Source of the DNA: Nostoc sp. S4
GTDB lineage: Bacteria; Cyanobacteriota; Cyanobacteriia; Cyanobacteriales; Nostocaceae
Assembly (NCBI GenBank): GCA_029379225.1
Contig: JAQYWR010000002.1
Span: forward strand, 142,392 to 206,391
Reading direction: 5' to 3'
DNA: 64,000 nt
Shown here: in pieces, positions 1 through 9,888 of the stretch
How the letters are laid out: each line of letters starts with the position of its first letter
How positions within the stretch are numbered: position 1 is the stretch's first letter
Made by a program: the position numbers and the translations under genes
The notes under the pieces: model-generated
Seen by the model: the letters and a program-made list of their open reading frames with translations, nothing else
Databases searched by the model: none
Told to the model about the DNA's origin: nothing

Positions 1-78
1 TTTCATGAAACGGCAGCATCTTTTACAGGCGGGGCTGCATTTCTAGTTATTTATCCAAATTATTGCCTGCTTTCTTAA
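1..78 (+). other. possible 3' end of an upstream ORF
   Basis: An open frame enters from the left edge and stops at a TAA at 76-78, giving about 25 residues that include the string TGGAAFLVIYPNYCLLS. I do not recognise a family. It may be the C-terminus of a gene outside the window or chance open sequence. Confidence 0.2.
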
Positions 79-289
79 AATACAACTGTAGCTGACAACA
101 CGATTGCTTTAATTGAAAGAGTTAGGAGTGGGGAGGTGGGGGAATACGGGGATACAGGGACTAATAACCAATGACAAATGACAAATCTAAAAGGGTATTA
201 AATGTCAATAATACTTCTCTAGATACTCATCAGTTGATAACAAAATTTTTTAAAATTAAATCACAAGAAGATGTTAATAAATTTAGTTC
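79..289. other. spacer with short repeats
   Basis: A-rich spacer before the UV endonuclease. It holds G-rich and CAATGACAAATGACAAAT-type short repeats (about 120-190) of the kind common in Nostocales spacers. No gene is visible. Confidence 0.5.
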
Positions 290-1243
290 ATGACTGCAAT
301 CCAGTTCCAGAATTTACTTCATACACCGCAACAAAAAGGCACTCTACCCCACTTGGGGCTGGTTTGTATCACCATTGAGAAACAAGTGCGCTTTCGGACA
401 ATGACGCGTACGCGGTACTTAAAACTTACTCTTGAGGAACGTGAAACTGCCTTAAGAGAACTGTATCAGCATAACTTGCAGCGTTTACATGACGCTCTAT
501 CCTTTTGTCAGCAAAATCAGATTCAACTGTATCGGATCTCCTCTGCTTTATTTCCTCTGTGCGATATGGAAGATGAAATCGGCGCAAATATATTAGAGGA
601 AATGAGCGCTCGACTAGCAGAAATTGGGGAACGGGCAAAAATACTAAACATCAGAATGGTGCTGCATCCAGATCAATATGTAGTGCTGAGTTCTGATTCT
701 CCAGAAGTAGTAAAAACAAGTATCAAAATTCTGGAACGACACGCCCGCAACTTTGATTTATTAGGCTTACCCCAATCGCCTTGGTCATTGATGAATATTC
801 ACGGTGGCAAATCTCAACGCAGCGAACAACTTATAAAGGTAATTTCAGAATTAGCAGAACCAATTAAAAGTCGCTTGACGTTGGAAAATGATGAATACGC
901 TTATAGTGCTAGTGAAATTTTAGCAGTATGTCAGCAAGCAGGGATACCAATGGTATTCGATGCTCATCACCATATTTGTCATGAAAATTTAGACAGCTAT
1001 GACGACCCAAGTGTAGCGTCTATGGTATACGCAGCACGAGAAACTTGGGCAAATCCAGATTGGCAATTAGTCCATATTTCCAATGGTGAAGAAGCTTTCA
1101 ACGACAGAAAGCATAGTGACTTAATTACCGATATGCCCAGTGTTTACCACGAAGTACCTTGGATAGAAGTCGAAGCTAAGCGCAAAGAAGAAGCGATCGC
1201 TCATTTACGTTCTTGGTGGCTGATGGAGAATAATCACAAATGA
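290..1243 (+). CDS. uvsE: UV damage endonuclease UvsE/UvdE
   Basis: A metal-dependent TIM-barrel endonuclease that nicks 5' of cyclobutane dimers, 6-4 photoproducts and some other lesions, starting repair independently of UvrABC. The family signature is clear: HLGLVCIT (21-28), the metal-ligand strand HPDQY (126-130), NIHGGK (169-174), LENDE (198-202) and FDAHHH (223-228). The length of 317 aa fits bacterial UvsE. The ATG at 290 is the only start upstream of the first conserved strand; the first 20 residues look like a poorly conserved extension. It stands alone, in the same direction as the Hsp70-like gene 170 bp downstream. Together with mfd and recA in this window it makes up a notable DNA repair set. 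Confidence 0.93.
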   Translation: MTAIQFQNLLHTPQQKGTLPHLGLVCITIEKQVRFRTMTRTRYLKLTLEERETALRELYQHNLQRLHDALSFCQQNQIQLYRISSALFPLCDMEDEIGANILEEMSARLAEIGERAKILNIRMVLHPDQYVVLSSDSPEVVKTSIKILERHARNFDLLGLPQSPWSLMNIHGGKSQRSEQLIKVISELAEPIKSRLTLENDEYAYSASEILAVCQQAGIPMVFDAHHHICHENLDSYDDPSVASMVYAARETWANPDWQLVHISNGEEAFNDRKHSDLITDMPSVYHEVPWIEVEAKRKEEAIAHLRSWWLMENNHK

Positions 1244-1413
1244 ATCAAGACTCAGGAGTCAGAATTGAGAATTCAGAATGTAATCAGTTAGGAGTACGAC
1301 TCAATAGTATATTGTTAACTACTAAATCAAAAATTTAGTGTGCTGTTTGACTATTTCCTCAACAGCCAGTTTCACTTCTGAATTCTGAGTTCTGAATTCC
1401 TTGTTGATAAAAT

Positions 1414-3012
1414 ATGGCGATCGCAATCGATTTTGGTACTAGCAACACAGTCATTGCTCGCTGGAACCCTGTAACCCAGCAGCCAGAAACCCTGAATCTA
1501 CCCGGTTTATCAATTAAACAAAGTCTCAATCCCCCACTGATTCCCAGCTTAGTTTATGTTGAAGACGCAGCAGAAAGTAAAATCTTAGTCGGTCAACAAG
1601 TACGCGATCGCGGTCTTGACCTCAAAGGCGAAACTAGATTTTTCCGCAGTTTTAAGCGTGGGATCGGTACAAATATTCAAGGTTTCTTACCTGAGTTAGA
1701 TGGGGAAATTGTCACCTTTGAGCAGGTAGGGCAATGGTTCCTCACTCAAGTGATTGAAGAACTAGCACCCGTGGAAGGTGGTTTAGATTCGCTAGTGTTA
1801 ACCGTACCCGTAGATAGTTTTGAAGCCTATCGTCATTGGTTGGGAAAAGTTTGCCAGTCCCTCAAAGTTGAACAAGTACGGATGCTGGACGAACCCACAG
1901 CCGCCGCTTTGGGTTATGGTTTGGCAGATCGAGAAATTCTGTTGGTAATTGACTTTGGCGGGGGTACTTTGGATTTATCGCTTGTACGGTTGGATCGAGG
2001 CGTCCAAGCGACTACAAAACCCGTGGGATTTCTGCTGAAATGGGGTAATAAATCCTTAGCTGAAGATTCCAAACAAAAAGTCAAAACAGCCCGTGTCTTG
2101 GCGAAAGCAGGGCAGAATTTGGGCGGTACTGATATTGATAATTGGTTAGTAGATTACTTTGCTAAAACTCAAGGGTTAGCGGTAAGTCCTTTGACAACAA
2201 GATTGGCAGAACGAGTGAAAATTCAGCTATCAAGTCAAAATCAAGCCAGTGAAGTTTATTTTGACGATGAGACATTTGAAAGTTATGAACTGGAATTAAA
2301 CCGCGATACATTTGAAAATGTCCTCAAAGAACACGCATTTTTTGAGTTATTAGATGAATCGATGACCACACTGTTGCAACAAGCAAGACGCCAAGGGATA
2401 GAAATTGCAGATATTAATGCAGTTTTGTTAGTTGGTGGAACTGTACAATTGCCAGCAGTGCAGACATGGATCAAACAGTATTTTGAGCCAGAAAAAATTC
2501 GTTGCGAACGTCCTTTTGAAGCGATCGCTCAAGGTGCATTACAAATCGCCCAAGGTATCGAAATCAAAGACTTTCTCTATCATAGTTATGGTATTCGCTA
2601 CTGGGATCGCCGCAATGGACGCCACCATTGGCACCCGATTATTAAAGGTGGACAGCCATATCCCATGAGTCAGCCAGTGGAATTAGTTTTAGGCGCTTCT
2701 ATGGAAAACCAGCCCAGCATTGAATTAATTATGGGAGAATTGGGAGCAGATACAGGCAACACCGAAGTTTATTTTGATGGCGATCGCTTGATTACTCGTC
2801 GTCTTGAGACTAGCGAAACCACCGTCAAACCCCTCAACGACAAAGAAGGCGCTAGAACAATTGCCCAACTGACACCAAAAGGATATCCTGGGAGCGATCG
2901 AATTAAAATCTTCTTTCAAGTTGATGATAAACGCTTTTTGCGAATCACCGTTGAGGACTTGTTAACAAATAACACACTTTTAGAAAATCAACTTGTGGCA
3001 CAATTGAGTTAG
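1414..3012 (+). CDS. Hsp70-like (DnaK-family) ATPase with short C-terminus
   Basis: A protein with the actin/Hsp70 ATPase fold: phosphate-1 loop IDFGTSNTV near residue 5, a connect-1 segment DEPTAAALGYG near 161, phosphate-2 loop VIDFGGGTLDLSLV near 180, and an adenosine motif VLLVGGTVQLPAV near 340. At 532 aa it is about 100 residues shorter than canonical DnaK (family knowledge). The C-terminal 130 residues look like a reduced beta substrate domain with no recognisable helical lid or EEVD-type tail. It is therefore probably a divergent Hsp70 paralogue rather than the main chaperone, and no DnaJ or GrpE gene is beside it. The ATG at 1414 starts directly on the first beta strand. Spacer copies of GAATTC-containing repeats precede it. 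Confidence 0.85.
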   Translation: MAIAIDFGTSNTVIARWNPVTQQPETLNLPGLSIKQSLNPPLIPSLVYVEDAAESKILVGQQVRDRGLDLKGETRFFRSFKRGIGTNIQGFLPELDGEIVTFEQVGQWFLTQVIEELAPVEGGLDSLVLTVPVDSFEAYRHWLGKVCQSLKVEQVRMLDEPTAAALGYGLADREILLVIDFGGGTLDLSLVRLDRGVQATTKPVGFLLKWGNKSLAEDSKQKVKTARVLAKAGQNLGGTDIDNWLVDYFAKTQGLAVSPLTTRLAERVKIQLSSQNQASEVYFDDETFESYELELNRDTFENVLKEHAFFELLDESMTTLLQQARRQGIEIADINAVLLVGGTVQLPAVQTWIKQYFEPEKIRCERPFEAIAQGALQIAQGIEIKDFLYHSYGIRYWDRRNGRHHWHPIIKGGQPYPMSQPVELVLGASMENQPSIELIMGELGADTGNTEVYFDGDRLITRRLETSETTVKPLNDKEGARTIAQLTPKGYPGSDRIKIFFQVDDKRFLRITVEDLLTNNTLLENQLVAQLS

Positions 3013-3079
3013 GGAATTACCGAGAAATTAACGAGCTTTTTCTTGTGTTGTCCGCTCCCCTAAATAAATCTTTTGACTT

Positions 3080-3466
3080 TTAGCGTGCGGTTGTATACTG
3101 GCGTAACCACTCAGCAAACGCCTCACGCTCTAACTCACCCGATGCTACTGCCAAAATAACCTGCTCCTGCTCATCAACAGAAGTACCAATTTCCATACCA
3201 TTGAGAATGAGGAAAGTTTCCATTGAAGCGTGACCAGTGCGCTTATTTCCATCAATAAACGGATGATTCATAATGATTGAAAAGCCCAAAGCAACAGCTT
3301 TATCAATGATTGTTAAATACAAATCTTCACCATCAAATGTCATGCGAGGTTGAGCGATCGCCGATTCCAATCCGCCTAAATCACGTATCCCCAATCTCCC
3401 TCCTGACTGCTCAATAATTTGACGATGTAACCCCAGCACCTCAACTAACAATAAATAACGCATCAT
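3080..3466 (-). CDS. doc: Doc-type Fic-fold toxin (death-on-curing family)
   Basis: A 128-aa protein with the Doc motif HPFIDGNKRTG at 68-78. This is the Fic-fold active site in its Doc version, which in characterised members phosphorylates EF-Tu and halts translation. The length matches Doc toxins (about 125 aa). The start is a tandem ATGATG at 3466/3463, and the upstream antitoxin stop TGA lies within it (ATGATGA), so the two genes overlap by 4 nt and are translationally coupled. The antitoxin-first order is standard for phd-doc modules. All catalytic residues visible in the motif are intact, so it is probably functional. Confidence 0.88.
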   Translation of the reverse strand: MMRYLLLVEVLGLHRQIIEQSGGRLGIRDLGGLESAIAQPRMTFDGEDLYLTIIDKAVALGFSIIMNHPFIDGNKRTGHASMETFLILNGMEIGTSVDEQEQVILAVASGELEREAFAEWLRQYTTAR

Positions 3467-3660
3467 GCCAAACGGCGGTAAAGTTCAGCATTTTTTTTCA
3501 GCACGTAATTGGCTGCCTCAGTAAACTCATTTTTTGGAGAACTCAACCAGTCTTCTATACTCGCACGGAGCAAAGCTTCAAGAGGAATGCCATGCACTCT
3601 TGCTAAATCTTGTAGCTTTTGTAATTGGCTATCTGAAATATCAATGGTTATGGAAGCCAT
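3463..3660 (-). CDS. antitoxin of the Doc module
   Basis: A 65-aa protein immediately upstream of, and overlapping, the Doc toxin. The N-terminal half (ITIDISDSQLQKLQDLAR) resembles a ribbon-helix-helix DNA-binding fold; the C-terminal half (about 45-65) is a charged helix likely to wrap the toxin. I chose the ATG at 3660 over an in-frame TTG 9 nt upstream because AGGAG sits about 10 nt before the ATG. By analogy with phd/doc it should neutralise Doc and repress the operon. It is not a recognisable Phd itself, so the exact antitoxin family is uncertain. Confidence 0.75.
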   Translation of the reverse strand: MASITIDISDSQLQKLQDLARVHGIPLEALLRASIEDWLSSPKNEFTEAANYVLKKNAELYRRLA

Positions 3661-3954
3661 GACCGTCAATCTCCTGCATCATTGAGTTGAGTGTAACACC
3701 CACAGTTCTCAAAGTTTTGCAGTGCGATCGCTTGTTCAAGGAGCTCGGTCATAAATATTAATCGTTAGGAAAGTCCTACTATCAATTATCTCTGTTTACA
3801 CCCTGTTGGGGTTGTTTGCAAGCGGCTCAATAGCAGAAGTCATAGGATTTGAGTAGAAGCAAGTGTTGAGTTTGCTCCTGTCAATCCAACCTATAACTGT
3901 CAGCTAATGATATTGTTCTGCCGCAGTTTACTTAGGTTGCTATGGAAGTATATT

Positions 3955-4989
3955 TTACTCTAATAGCAGTGATGTGTATGCGTCAGTGCCAAATTGCTCA
4001 TCACGCCATGCAATAACAACTGCTTGCAGCATGTCTATTACAATCCTCTCCATGTTTGGTATGTCTTGCTCTGGATCGCGAGCAATTGAAGTGAAGGTCT
4101 CAACTGAATGAGTAAGGGGATTTCTGACGTGCTTCCACAAATCTTTTACTATATTGAATACATCACTTTTTTCGTCCCAACCTGATTGTGCTATCTGAGC
4201 AATACGATTTCGTAATTCGAGTCCCTGGAGATGCTCAGTCGCATCCTTTTTTGCTAGATGTTCTGCCAGAGAAACCAATCTCAAAAATCTTGCCTCTTGA
4301 TTTTGAATTTCTCGACTTTCTCGAAATGCAAATAATCCCTGAAAAATTCGTTTGAGCAAAGGATCAAGGTTGTCAAGAGTATTGCAGGCAGCAGAACAAA
4401 GCTCTGTAAATACTGGGTCGTTATATATTTTCCGGACATCTGTAAGTGTTACCTGCATTGGTTTTTGAACAAATTGATAGGAAGAAACTTGTCTAGCAAT
4501 AAATTTTGCGTGTTGACCATCATCACCAATCCACACACCATAAATCCCATTTCCAACAGCCCCGACACGCCCGATACTTGTGTTATTTCCAGGTTTGAAC
4601 AGGAATAATCTAATTACATCGATAATTCTTTCCCCCTGCTCCAGTAATTGGTGTAAAAATTTGTTGTTGTTGTTTACACTTCCGATTGAAGCTAAATCTC
4701 GATCGTTAAAATTTGCTTCAAAAGCAATGCAGGTGAAATCCTTAAGTCTCCTATTTTCAAGACTTTCCATAATCTCTAAAGTCAAATTATCCATTGCTGA
4801 AATAGGGCTAAATAGAGCGTAATCTTTAAATGGAATCACGCCAAGATATTCATATGGCTGACGATAGACTTCATGTACTCCTGTGGGACTAGGTGTGTAA
4901 TCTGGCTGACAGCCATACAAAGCAGCCGAGTAAACAATAAAATCGCATGTTAGGTGTAAACCTTCCACTATAGTAATAACGTAATACAT
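3955..4989 (-). CDS. hypothetical protein with a C-terminal HEPN-like motif
   Basis: A 344-aa protein of unknown specific function. Near the C-terminus (about 289-294) it has RNPLTH within a helical context, matching the R-x4-H motif of HEPN ribonuclease domains, and the layout resembles Apea-like HEPN proteins. The N-terminal two thirds is alpha/beta with no motif I recognise. The open frame extends upstream to a TTG at 5034, but the first ATG is at 4989 and seems the better start. Upstream the gene abuts the decayed copy of the mfd 3' end; downstream is about 290 bp of spacer and then the Doc module. HEPN proteins are frequent in defence and stress systems, so an RNA-cleaving defence role is possible but not shown. 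Confidence 0.6.
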   Translation of the reverse strand: MYYVITIVEGLHLTCDFIVYSAALYGCQPDYTPSPTGVHEVYRQPYEYLGVIPFKDYALFSPISAMDNLTLEIMESLENRRLKDFTCIAFEANFNDRDLASIGSVNNNNKFLHQLLEQGERIIDVIRLFLFKPGNNTSIGRVGAVGNGIYGVWIGDDGQHAKFIARQVSSYQFVQKPMQVTLTDVRKIYNDPVFTELCSAACNTLDNLDPLLKRIFQGLFAFRESREIQNQEARFLRLVSLAEHLAKKDATEHLQGLELRNRIAQIAQSGWDEKSDVFNIVKDLWKHVRNPLTHSVETFTSIARDPEQDIPNMERIVIDMLQAVVIAWRDEQFGTDAYTSLLLE

Positions 4990-5034
4990 AGCGTAGTAAA
5001 TAATGTCACAAGAGGTATATGGTAAAACTAGCAA

Positions 5035-5364
5035 TCAAACAACACCTGCTTCTGGAATTGCATATTGCATTTTTAGGAAAGTATCAATCAAACTTTGCAA
5101 TTATTGGTTGGCTTTAAAAACTCCTAAACCCCGCACTGTAACTTTACCAAGAGAATACACAAAGCGCGTCTTGAGATTATCTGGTAAATTTGCCGCCAAC
5201 AAATTCCAAGCAGGTTCTTCCATTAGTGTTTCTAAAACGACGTGCTGTTTGTTTTCTGGTTTAATCTGGCTAAATCCGAGTTTTTTCACTAACTGTTTGA
5301 GTTCCATAACTAGCAGCAGTTGATTAGCTAGGACTGGCAAAGTACCATAGCGATCGCTCTCCAT
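5035..5364 (-). pseudogene. decayed copy of the mfd 3' end
   Basis: Bases 5035-5359 align without gaps to 6059-6383, the last ~325 bp of mfd, at a constant offset of 1024. The copy matches up to the mfd stop codon at one side and a GCGATCGC site at the other (5350-5357, against 6374-6381 in mfd). A Gln codon of mfd has become TAA at 5101-5103, cutting off the last 22 residues, and many substitutions have accumulated. The short open frame 5101-5364 begins at an ATG created at the junction and is unlikely to be a functional gene. Confidence 0.9.
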
Positions 5365-5431
5365 AGCAAAATTAGTAGAGTTTGAGACAGTTTTACAATA
5401 AAAGCAAAGACGTTGAGGTTGAATTAACCTA

Positions 5432-5932
5432 ATGCGTATACCTGAAACAAACCCGAAGATTCCAATGCCTTCAGCAAGCCTCTACGAAACTGATTTTTAC
5501 GCTTGGACACAGGAACAAGCAACTTTACTTCGCAATCAGCAGTGGAGTCAGATCGATGTGCAAAATCTGATTGAGGAGATTCAATCTTTGGGTAAACAGC
5601 AACGTCAAGAATTGCGAAACCGTCTAAGTGTGTTGATTAGACATTTACTAAAATGGGAGTACCAATCAGGACGCCGTAGCCGTAGCTGGTTAGCAACGCT
5701 TCGTATTCAACGCCTAGATATTGCTGAACTGCTTGAAGACAATCCTAGCCTAAAGCCTTACCTTGAAGAAGCACTTGGCAAAGCCTACTTTAAAGGTGTC
5801 GAATTAGCTGTTGGAGAAACAGATTTGCCCAAGCGTACTTTTCCGGTAGAGTGTCCCTACAGTTTGTCAGAGATTGTAGACTATGACTTCTACCCTGGCG
5901 AACCAAGCAAGTTAGTAGATGAATCAGAGTAG
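5432..5932 (+). CDS. DUF29 family protein
   Basis: A 166-aa protein of the DUF29 family, abundant and multicopy in cyanobacteria and of unknown function. Family hallmarks are visible: [17 protein letters not shown] (18-34), the helix [21 protein letters not shown] (41-61), the basic [12 protein letters not shown] segment (about 75-86), and the C-terminal [20 protein letters not shown]. Translation could start at the ATG at 5432 or at the internal Met 12. It lies between the intact mfd 3' end and the decayed copy, on the opposite strand, so it looks like a passenger brought in with the event that duplicated that end. Confidence 0.85.
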   Translation: MRIPETNPKIPMPSASLYETDFYAWTQEQATLLRNQQWSQIDVQNLIEEIQSLGKQQRQELRNRLSVLIRHLLKWEYQSGRRSRSWLATLRIQRLDIAELLEDNPSLKPYLEEALGKAYFKGVELAVGETDLPKRTFPVECPYSLSEIVDYDFYPGEPSKLVDESE

Positions 5933-6058
5933 TAATTTGATGCTTTTAGTTTAGACATCTGGTGAAATTAATTCTGCGTTAGTGGAAACCCTTGTAGAAA
6001 CGTAGTATTGCTACGTCTCTACATTGATTTTCACTCCTATGTCTTTTGATTGAGATCC

Positions 6059-9000
6059 TCAAACAACAGCTGCCTCTGGAATCGCCCCCTGCATTCTCCC
6101 GAAAGCATCAATCAAACTTTGCAATTGTTGGTCGGCTTTAAAAACTCCTAAACCGCGCACTGTAACTTTCCCAGGAGAATACACAAAGCGCGTCTTGAGA
6201 TTATCTGGTAAATTCGCCGCTAACAAATTCCAAGCTGGTTCCTCCATTGGCGTTTCTAAGACGACGTGCTGCTTGTTTTCTGGTTTAAGCCGGCTAAATC
6301 CGAGTTTTTTCGCTAACTGTTTGAGTTCCATAACTCGCAGCAGTTGATTGGCTGGTACTGGCAAAGTACCATAGCGATCGCTCCATTCAGCTGCAATCTG
6401 CTTTAACTCTCCTTTTGATTTAGCTGTAGCTACCGCCCGGTAAGCACTCATCTTTTGATCCAAATCGGTAATATAATCTGCTGGAATAAATGCCGTCAGG
6501 TTGAGGTCAATCTGCGTATCTTCAACTTGGGGAATTTCTTGTCCGCGAATTTCCCGAATTGCTTCTTCGAGCATTTCCATGTATAAATCAAAACCGATGG
6601 CATCCATTTGACCGGATTGTTCGGCACCTAGCAAGTTACCCACTCCGCGAATCTCCATGTCGCGCATCGCCAATTGATACCCAGAACCAAGTTGAGTGAA
6701 TTCCTGAATTGCTCGTAACCGTTGGCGTGCGGCATCAGATAACGTCCGCTGCTTGGGATAAAATAGCCAAGCATGAGCTTGGATACCTGCACGTCCCACA
6801 CGACCGCGTAATTGATACAGTTGTGCCAAGCCAAAGCGGTGAGCGTCTTCAATTAAAATGGTGTTGACTCGCGGAATATCTAAGCCAGATTCAATAATTG
6901 TTGTACAAACGAGGATATCTGCTTCACCATTGCTGAAGGTGAGCATGGTTGATTCTAACTGGCTTTCATCCATTTGACCGTGAGCGATCGCAAATCTACC
7001 CCCCGGTATCATTTCTCGCAAGTTGGCGGTTGTCTCTTCAATGCCTTCAACTCGTGGAACTACATAAAAGACTTGTCCACCTCTGTCTAATTCTTGACGA
7101 ATGGCACTGCGGACACTTTCGGGATTCAGCGGTGCAAGGTGAGTTTTAATCGGACGTCGAGTTGGAGGTGGTGTGGTAATTAAACTCATTTCCCGAATTC
7201 CCGACAAAGACATATACAAAGTACGGGGAATCGGAGTAGCTGAAAGAGTCAGCACGTCAACTTGAGTTTTCAAGCTTTTAATTTTCTCTTTTTGGTTTAC
7301 CCCAAACCGCTGTTCTTCATCCACCACCAACAGTCCTAAATCCTTGAATGATACGCCTTTGCCTAAAAGTTGGTGTGTGCCGACAACTATATCTAATTCA
7401 CCCGTTGCCAATCGCTTTTGAATCTCGCGGCGTTCTTCAGCGGAACGAAAGCGGTTGAGCAAACCGACATTCACCGGGTAGGGAGCAAAACGTTCTTTGA
7501 GTGTATGGTAGTGCTGCTGTGTTAAAATAGTCGTAGGCGCAAGGAGTGCCACTTGTTTACCGGCGGTGACTGCTTTAAAAACAGCACGAATCGCCACTTC
7601 CGTTTTACCAAAACCGACATCGCCACAAACTAAGCGATCCATCGGACGATCGCTTTCCATGTCGCGTTTGACATCTTGTACAGCTTTTAGCTGATCGGTA
7701 GTGGGTTGGTAGGGGAAAGAATCTTCCAATTCCTCTTGCCAAGGCATATCATTTGGAAAACTAAAACCTTGTTGTTGCGATCGCGCTGCATATAATTTCA
7801 GCAAGTCCACCGCCAGTTTCTTAATCGCTTTGCGGACTTTGTTCTTGGTATTATCCCAAGCTTTACCAGTCATCTTGTTGAGTTCTGGTGCCCTATCGGC
7901 TGCGGCGCGGAACCGAGATAAAGCACCCAATTGATCGGCTGCAACTCTCAGTAACCCGTCGGCATATTGCACCACCAAATAATCACGAGTTTCGTTGTTA
8001 ATCGTCAAACTTTCCAACTTGATAAATTTACCAACACCATGATTTCTGTGAACCACATAATCCCCTGGACGCAGCTTATTAGGGTCAACTTGCTTAGAAG
8101 TAGCTTTGTGGCGCTTGCGGATAAAACCGGGAGTTGCTAAGGAATGCTGACCGTAAAATTCTCGGTCAGTGACGACTACTAACCGATAAGTAGGCAGAAT
8201 AAAACCTTCTAGTTCCGCCAGCCCAGAATATTTGAGTGCGATGGGAGTATGGTTGATTTGGAGCTTTTCAATCGCTAGGTAATCGCGGGGATTGGGGATA
8301 AATTGAGCCGGACAATCATGTTCTTGCAACAGCGAGACAGAACGTGAAGGTTGAGCAGAAATCAGCCAGATAGAGAAATTGCGATCGCGTTCGTGGCGGA
8401 TAGTTTCAGCTAGTTTTGCAAACTGGTGTGGTGTTACCGGAACGCTTCTGCTGGCAAGATTAATTCCATCATTTTCCTCTGACAGTTCCGATAGATATAA
8501 TGTTTGAAATTTCGCCACATTAAGCAAACATTCATCAAAGGAGCGATGAATTTTCGGTAATTCACTGATGATTGATGACTGATGAGCAATGAGTGACCAT
8601 TGTTCTTCGGCATTTTCTACCCAGCGATCGCTATGAGCATGACACTGTTCTGGCTCATCAATGGCAATCAAGGTATTTTCTGGTAAGTAATTTAGCAGGG
8701 ATGCTGGTTGCTCGAATGCTAAACCTAAAAAACGACGACTACCTTCAATCACTCGTGAGTTTTGAGTGTCCAGTGGTGAGTCAGAATTTAACTCATAACT
8801 CCTAACTCCTAACTGGGCATTATCCTTGAGTGCTGCCACGATCATGGGAGCAAAGCTAGTAGGAGTCAGAATTAACTGGTCAACTTTATCGAGGGCAGAA
8901 CGTTGAGTTGCTGGATCGAATTCGCGTATTTGTTCGATTTCGTCGCCAAACCATTCCAGCCTGACTGGTAACTCCGATGAAACTGGGAACACATCAACAA

Positions 9001-9586
9001 TGTCGCCACGCCGACTCCACTGCCCTTCAGTTTCTACCAGAGGTACTCGTTCATACCCCAAAATAGTTATTTTCTCACTAAAAGCATTAAGGTCTAATTC
9101 TATCCCCCGCTTCAGGGTCAAGCAAAATTCTTGAAATGCTTCTGGTGGTGGCAAATGAGGTTGTAGCGCCCCTTGAGTCGCCACAATCGCCATATTTGTC
9201 CTTCGTCCTTTTTCCTTAGTTATTTGGTTTGTTTCTAATGACTCTTGACTTTTGACCAAATCTGCCAACACCTGCATTTGACCCCAACTCATCTCTGTTT
9301 CCGGGTCAAAAGGTTCGTAAGGAGAAGCTTCAGAGGTGGGGTAAAAATGTACTGTTTGCCATCCCATTGCCTCCAGTTGTGCAAAAACCCGTCCAGTTTC
9401 CTCAAGAGTGGCACATACCACAAACAAATTCCTGCCCTGAGTTTGCGCTAATGCCGAAGCCACCAAACCCTTCGGTAGCCGGGGAATGCCATTTAAGCGT
9501 AATTCCTGTTGACGATTTAACTTAGAAATAAATTCAATAGTGAGGGGCGATCGCCCTAAGGCACGCACAATAGAAGAAAATGACAT
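6059..9586 (-). CDS. mfd: transcription-repair coupling factor Mfd
   Basis: An ATP-driven DNA translocase that removes RNA polymerase stalled at lesions and recruits UvrA. Domains in order: UvrB-like N-terminal region (about 1-340), CarD/RID RNA polymerase-binding region ([17 protein letters not shown], near 515), superfamily 2 helicase with Walker [10 protein letters not shown] and DEEQR box (about 600-950), GRVGR helicase motif VI, and the C-terminal TRCF domain ending at 6059. The ATG at 9586 is preferred to an upstream TTG at 9601. At 1175 aa it is slightly longer than E. coli Mfd (1148 aa). Part of the difference is three repeat-like in-frame inserts in the N-terminal third (8563-8598, 8791-8814, 9192-9258). 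Its 3' end is duplicated at 5035-5359. Confidence 0.96.
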   Translation of the reverse strand: MSFSSIVRALGRSPLTIEFISKLNRQQELRLNGIPRLPKGLVASALAQTQGRNLFVVCATLEETGRVFAQLEAMGWQTVHFYPTSEASPYEPFDPETEMSWGQMQVLADLVKSQESLETNQITKEKGRRTNMAIVATQGALQPHLPPPEAFQEFCLTLKRGIELDLNAFSEKITILGYERVPLVETEGQWSRRGDIVDVFPVSSELPVRLEWFGDEIEQIREFDPATQRSALDKVDQLILTPTSFAPMIVAALKDNAQLGVRSYELNSDSPLDTQNSRVIEGSRRFLGLAFEQPASLLNYLPENTLIAIDEPEQCHAHSDRWVENAEEQWSLIAHQSSIISELPKIHRSFDECLLNVAKFQTLYLSELSEENDGINLASRSVPVTPHQFAKLAETIRHERDRNFSIWLISAQPSRSVSLLQEHDCPAQFIPNPRDYLAIEKLQINHTPIALKYSGLAELEGFILPTYRLVVVTDREFYGQHSLATPGFIRKRHKATSKQVDPNKLRPGDYVVHRNHGVGKFIKLESLTINNETRDYLVVQYADGLLRVAADQLGALSRFRAAADRAPELNKMTGKAWDNTKNKVRKAIKKLAVDLLKLYAARSQQQGFSFPNDMPWQEELEDSFPYQPTTDQLKAVQDVKRDMESDRPMDRLVCGDVGFGKTEVAIRAVFKAVTAGKQVALLAPTTILTQQHYHTLKERFAPYPVNVGLLNRFRSAEERREIQKRLATGELDIVVGTHQLLGKGVSFKDLGLLVVDEEQRFGVNQKEKIKSLKTQVDVLTLSATPIPRTLYMSLSGIREMSLITTPPPTRRPIKTHLAPLNPESVRSAIRQELDRGGQVFYVVPRVEGIEETTANLREMIPGGRFAIAHGQMDESQLESTMLTFSNGEADILVCTTIIESGLDIPRVNTILIEDAHRFGLAQLYQLRGRVGRAGIQAHAWLFYPKQRTLSDAARQRLRAIQEFTQLGSGYQLAMRDMEIRGVGNLLGAEQSGQMDAIGFDLYMEMLEEAIREIRGQEIPQVEDTQIDLNLTAFIPADYITDLDQKMSAYRAVATAKSKGELKQIAAEWSDRYGTLPVPANQLLRVMELKQLAKKLGFSRLKPENKQHVVLETPMEEPAWNLLAANLPDNLKTRFVYSPGKVTVRGLGVFKADQQLQSLIDAFGRMQGAIPEAAVV

Positions 9587-9662
9587 AAGTTCTACTAGCA
9601 ATGGAAGTCTTGGCGCTGATTGAAAATCTTAAGGCAGTATATGTCCACTATTTTAAAACTGT

Positions 9663-9690
9663 TGACTGATGACTGATGACTGATGACTGA
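9663..9690. repeat. heptanucleotide tandem repeat TGACTGA x4
   Basis: Four perfect copies of TGACTGA in the spacer between mfd and the CorC-like gene. This is a short tandemly repeated repetitive sequence of the kind described from heterocystous cyanobacteria. Confidence 0.95.
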
Positions 9691-9756
9691 TAAAGGTCAA
9701 TAGTCTACAGTGTGCTGTTGGTGGTTCCAACAGTCCAAATAACTAGGCTTTCATCA

Positions 9757-9784
9757 GTCAACCGTCAACCGTCAACCGTCAATC
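9757..9784. repeat. heptanucleotide tandem repeat GTCAACC x4
   Basis: Three perfect copies and one imperfect copy of GTCAACC, about 70 bp from the TGACTGA array in the same spacer. The two arrays use different units. Confidence 0.95.
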
Positions 9785-9888
9785 CATAACTATTACTTTG
9801 TCAACACTTAAAGCATTTATCGAAACACCTTTAATACTAGATACTAAGGATTGAGCTACGTTCGCTCTGATAAGCGATAACTTTAAAC

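Noticed and set aside
5101..5364. 87-aa ORF as a separate gene
   Set aside because: It is a truncated, decayed copy of the mfd C-terminus with a premature stop; its ATG arises at the rearrangement junction.
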